Shown piece after piece: positions 13,465-16,264 of a stretch of 16,264 bases of DNA. The stretch covers positions 1 to 16,264 of the forward strand of contig DRBZ01000036.1 in NCBI GenBank assembly GCA_011043895.1, read 5' to 3'. The notes beneath the pieces were generated by a model, which saw only the letters and a program-made list of their open reading frames with translations, made no database searches and had not been told where the DNA came from. Both the position numbers and the translations under genes were made by a program. Position 1 is the stretch's first letter. Every line of letters begins with the position of its first letter. This stretch comes from Candidatus Cloacimonadota bacterium. GTDB lineage: Bacteria > Cloacimonadota > Cloacimonadia > JGIOTU-2.

Positions 13465-14712
13465 ATGAAACTATGCATTTTTGAGAATACTACGTGGGAA
13501 AATTTTCTTCCACTAACCTATACCAGGGCGAGTTTTGACTTGAGATGTGGAGTATATTCTTTTAGAAAAAGAATAGCAAAGCACTATCCTGCTGAAGAAA
13601 TATCCCTCCTGGTTCGAGAAGATATTAAGCAACTCTATCAAGATCGATATCCAGATTTTTCTATTAATCAAATAGAAAAAGGTGACACTCTTTTAGTAAA
13701 TGGTTTACTCCTTTACAATGAGATGGTTCAACACGAAGTTGACAAGTTGGATTTGGGTGAAGCACTATTCTATGATGATGAACTGATCTCTGCAAAAATT
13801 CAAAATAATCAGGCAAGAAATATTATTCTGGACGATATAACAAACTTGTTATCTAATATAAAGAAGTTAAAAACTGACATTCAGCCAATCAAATATATCT
13901 GGCAACTTATTCATAGAAATCCACAACAGCTCATAGATGACTTTGAACTTTTTTCAAGAGATAAAACAAATTATCTTATCCAGGATGGAATATTCCATGT
14001 GGTGAATCCAGATAAAATATACCTAGCGAAGGATGTTATACTTGAACCCGGAGTGGTGCTGGATGCATCAGACGGACAGATCATGATCGATGAACAAGCT
14101 CATATTATGGCAAATTCTGTGATTAAGGGACCGGTATATATTGGGAAGAAATCACAGGTCAATGTCGGAGCAAAGATCTATGAAGGAACCAACCTTGGCA
14201 GATTATGTAAAGTTGGCGGAGAGGTTGAAGATACAATCTTCCAATCCTACTCAAATAAGCAGCATGATGGATTCCTCGGGCATTCCTATGTTGGGGAATG
14301 GGTGAATATTGGTGCAGATACAAACAACAGCAATCTTAAGAACAATTACCAATCGGTGAAGGTTTATTTTTATCCGAATAATAATTTTAAAAATACTGAG
14401 ATGCAGTTTTTCGGGTGTATATTTGGTGATCATACTAAAACAGGTATTAATGTCACTCTTAACACAGGCACGGTAATTGGAGTTGGATGTAATCTTTACT
14501 CTTCATTGTTGTTCAGCGGATTCATACCCAGTTTCAGTATGGGTTCAGCAGATCGTCTTGGTGACCTGAGATTACATAAGATGCTTGAAACTGCAGAGAT
14601 AGTAAAAAAACGAAGAAATCTTCGTTTGAGTGATGCTGAAAGATTGTTACTTCAGAAATGTTTTGACGACTCTTCGCATGCAAGAAAAATATTTCATAAG
14701 GTGAAACGATAA
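13465..14712 (+). CDS. Alternative GlmU-type sugar-1-phosphate nucleotidyltransferase/acetyltransferase
   Basis: The 415-residue protein fits the Bacteroidetes-style GlmU family (TIGR03991-type). Its members are proposed to make UDP-N-acetylglucosamine for peptidoglycan and LPS. The N-terminal region has M-K-L-C-I-F-E-N and L-T-Y-T-R-A-S-F-D-L-R-C-G (17-29), the divergent nucleotidyltransferase signature. From about 185 to 350 run hexapeptide repeats of a left-handed beta-helix (V-I-L-E-P-G-V-V-L, H-I-M-A-N-S-V-I-K-G-P, V-N-V-G-A-K-I-Y). They include G-E-V-E-D-T-I-F-Q-S-Y-S-N-K-Q-H-D-G (252-269) and a loop with G-H-S-Y-V-G-E-W-V-N-I-G-A. The canonical L-A-A-G-x-G-T-R-M motif of E. coli GlmU is absent, as expected for this branch. 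Acetyltransferase activity and exact substrate are inferred. The stop overlaps the ricT start by one base (TAATG). Confidence 0.85.
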   Translation: MKLCIFENTTWENFLPLTYTRASFDLRCGVYSFRKRIAKHYPAEEISLLVREDIKQLYQDRYPDFSINQIEKGDTLLVNGLLLYNEMVQHEVDKLDLGEALFYDDELISAKIQNNQARNIILDDITNLLSNIKKLKTDIQPIKYIWQLIHRNPQQLIDDFELFSRDKTNYLIQDGIFHVVNPDKIYLAKDVILEPGVVLDASDGQIMIDEQAHIMANSVIKGPVYIGKKSQVNVGAKIYEGTNLGRLCKVGGEVEDTIFQSYSNKQHDGFLGHSYVGEWVNIGADTNNSNLKNNYQSVKVYFYPNNNFKNTEMQFFGCIFGDHTKTGINVTLNTGTVIGVGCNLYSSLLFSGFIPSFSMGSADRLGDLRLHKMLETAEIVKKRRNLRLSDAERLLLQKCFDDSSHARKIFHKVKR

Positions 14713-15587
14713 TGGATGGCTTAGTAGAAGTTCGTTTCAAACGAGACGAAAAACGATATTACGAAAATACGAACGACCTTGAGCTTCGCAAAGGACAATA
14801 TGTCATTGTTGAAGCAGAAAAAGGTGCTGATCTTGGACGTGTGGGGCGATTTCCACTTGAAAGAGATAAATTAGGACTTCATGAGAATTATTCAATTAGG
14901 AAAATCATCAGACCTGCAAGTGTTGAGGATATTCAAAAATTAGAACGCATACGAGAAAAAGAACAAGATGCAAAGAATAAATTCATCAAAGCACTTGAAG
15001 AGCAACCGTTTGAAATGAATCTGGTGGACGTGGAATACCAGTTCGATGGCAACAAACTTACCTTCTATTTCATGGCTGAGGGACGTGTGGATTTCCGTGA
15101 TTTCCTTAAAGTGCTTGCTAGTATATTTAGAACAAGAATTGAACTGCGTCAGATCAATGAACGTCAGGAGATCAAACGTCTTGGCGGGATTGGCCCGTGT
15201 GGCAGAGAGCTATGTTGTAAAAATCTGAATATGATGAATCTCGAACGTGTGAACTTACAGATGGTAAAGGATCAAAATATCTCTGCCACCTCATCAAAGA
15301 TATGCGGATTATGCGGTAAACTGCTCTGCTGCCTTGCGTATGAAGAGAAATTCTATGCTGAAGAAGCAGAAAAATATCCTGAGCTGGGGAGTAAAGTTTC
15401 TTATAATGATAAGGAGTGGGAAGTCGCAAAAAATAATTATCTCACATCCCGAATCGATCTTATTGATGAAAATGGTCTTCAATCTCATATGTCCTTTGAT
15501 GATTATCTTTTGCAGCAACATCGACAGAAAAAACAAAAACTCCAGTCAAAATTCACTAGGAAGTTTAAGAAAAAGGATTCACAATGA
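14712..15587 (+). CDS. ricT: PSP1-domain regulatory iron-sulphur protein (RicT/YaaT family)
   Basis: The 291-residue protein belongs to the PSP1/RicT family. In Bacillus it works in the RicA-RicF-RicT complex, which binds [4Fe-4S] clusters and directs RNase Y mRNA processing and phosphorelay timing. The N-terminal half starts V-E-V-R-F-K and contains K-G-Q-Y-V-I-V-E-A-E-K-G. The PSP1 core is K-L-T-F-Y-F-M-A-E-G-R-V-D-F-R-D (115-130), then L-G-G-I-G-P-C163-G-R-E-L-C168-C and K-I-C198-G-L-C201-G-K-L-L-C206-C. The seven cysteines are intact. A basic tail (K-K-Q-K-L-Q-S-K-F-T-R-K-F-K-K-K) ends the protein. In FCB bacteria the partner set is unknown and no ricA or ricF homologue lies here. It overlaps glmU-like by 1 nt and deoC by 4 nt (ATGA). 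Confidence 0.9.
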   Translation: MDGLVEVRFKRDEKRYYENTNDLELRKGQYVIVEAEKGADLGRVGRFPLERDKLGLHENYSIRKIIRPASVEDIQKLERIREKEQDAKNKFIKALEEQPFEMNLVDVEYQFDGNKLTFYFMAEGRVDFRDFLKVLASIFRTRIELRQINERQEIKRLGGIGPCGRELCCKNLNMMNLERVNLQMVKDQNISATSSKICGLCGKLLCCLAYEEKFYAEEAEKYPELGSKVSYNDKEWEVAKNNYLTSRIDLIDENGLQSHMSFDDYLLQQHRQKKQKLQSKFTRKFKKKDSQ

Positions 15588-16264
15588 ATGTAAAATCAAT
15601 CGCTCTGGATCTGTGGCCTTTGGATGAATCATCCTCTTGTAAATGCAAGGGTGACCACGAGGTGTGCCTGCAATGTGCAGTCTGTGGGTATAAGAATAAT
15701 AATTATTCAATAGCTAAAATACCAAAAAATTCTCTCGATATCGCACCCTATATTGATCATACTAATCTTAAATCTGATGCTACAAGTGTGTCCATAATCG
15801 AACTATGCCAGCAGGCACGAACCTATGGCTTTGCATCAGTTTGCATTAATCCCTATTATGTACGACTTTCCAAACGTGAGATGGATAAAAGAACAGTTTG
15901 CACTGTAGTTGGATTTCCGCTTGGAGCAAACCTGACTCATATAAAGATTGAGGAAGCAAAGAAAGCCATTAAACAAGGTGCAACTGAGCTCGATATGGTA
16001 ATAAATATTGCTGAACTAAAACAAGGGGGATACAATTTTGTACTCGGTGAGATCGAAAAACTTGCTGAAGTATGTCATGACAACAGTGCGATTCTTAAAG
16101 TGATCATCGAAACATGCCTTCTCAATGAAGAAGAAAAGATCATTGCATGCCTGATCGCAAAAAAAGCTGGCGCCGACTTTGTGAAAACTTCGACCGGATT
16201 CTCAAAATCAGGAGCAACTGTAGGGGATATTATGTTAATGCGAACTGTCGTTGGAGAATATATG
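15584..16264 (+). CDS. deoC: Deoxyribose-phosphate aldolase with Cys-rich N-terminal extension (3' partial)
   Basis: DeoC cleaves 2-deoxyribose 5-phosphate to acetaldehyde and glyceraldehyde 3-phosphate in deoxynucleoside catabolism. From about residue 52 the sequence is a standard DeoC TIM barrel: I-A-P-Y-I-D-H-T-N-L-K, V-V-G-F-P-L-G-A, E-L-D137-M-V-I-N, L-K172-V-I-I-E-T and the Schiff-base Lys201 in D-F-V-K-T-S-T-G-F-S. The preceding ~51 residues are extra and hold C19-x-C21-x6-C28-x2-C31-x2-C34, resembling a small zinc-binding knuckle. No other start codon lies between this module and the barrel, and the ATG overlaps the ricT stop (ATGA), so the extension is probably real. The window ends at residue 227; the last ~35-45 residues of the barrel are missing. 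Confidence 0.92.
   Translation, partial: MNVKSIALDLWPLDESSSCKCKGDHEVCLQCAVCGYKNNNYSIAKIPKNSLDIAPYIDHTNLKSDATSVSIIELCQQARTYGFASVCINPYYVRLSKREMDKRTVCTVVGFPLGANLTHIKIEEAKKAIKQGATELDMVINIAELKQGGYNFVLGEIEKLAEVCHDNSAILKVIIETCLLNEEEKIIACLIAKKAGADFVKTSTGFSKSGATVGDIMLMRTVVGEYM

Overview
This is an AT-rich bacterial chromosome segment that reads as a housekeeping region of a Gram-negative (diderm) bacterium from or near the Fibrobacteres-Chlorobi-Bacteroidetes (FCB) superphylum. Candidatus Cloacimonadota is my best guess and is not proven. The reasons are: a secreted protein with a C-terminal type IX-like sorting domain; a DUF2851 protein; the Bacteroidetes-style alternative GlmU; a PSP1/RicT protein; a tiny COX24/AURKAIP1-like basic protein; and ADP-heptose (LPS core) genes. 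MeaB suggests a B12-dependent methylmalonyl-CoA mutase elsewhere in the genome. No phage, transposase, CRISPR array or defence island is visible.

Layout. Positions 1-807 hold the 3' end of a large exported protein, followed by a strong Rho-independent terminator. Positions 808-1368 are non-coding and packed with short palindromic interspersed repeats. Positions 1369-8852 hold seven minus-strand genes, in transcription order: DUF2851, der, plsY, purF, a 249-bp gap, rfaE1, rfaE2, and a PflA-like radical SAM protein. Several of these overlap by 4 nt. Degenerate copies of a short ACACAGA/CTCTGTG-type repeat sit just 3' of three of these genes. Positions 8853-9005 are a divergent control region with two inverted repeats. 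Rightward from it run hup (HU), an unlisted 29-codon basic protein gene and a small two-helix membrane protein. A tRNA-Pro(CGG) lies on the minus strand at 9674-9750. From 9914 to the window end a tightly packed plus-strand operon reads lon, a DUF4911-like gene, meaB, an alternative glmU, ricT and deoC (cut by the window end).

How it fits together. The minus-strand block mixes ribosome assembly (Der), the first phospholipid acylation (PlsY), the first committed step of purine synthesis (PurF) and LPS inner-core heptose activation (RfaE1, then GmhB encoded elsewhere, then RfaE2). The plus-strand block joins protein quality control (Lon), B12-enzyme maintenance (MeaB), amino-sugar nucleotide supply for the envelope (GlmU-like) and deoxynucleoside catabolism (DeoC). 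The least ordinary items are the Cys-rich extension on DeoC, the 29-aa COX24-like gene, the symmetric divergent promoter region, a Cys-bearing insertion in PlsY, and the dense repeats.
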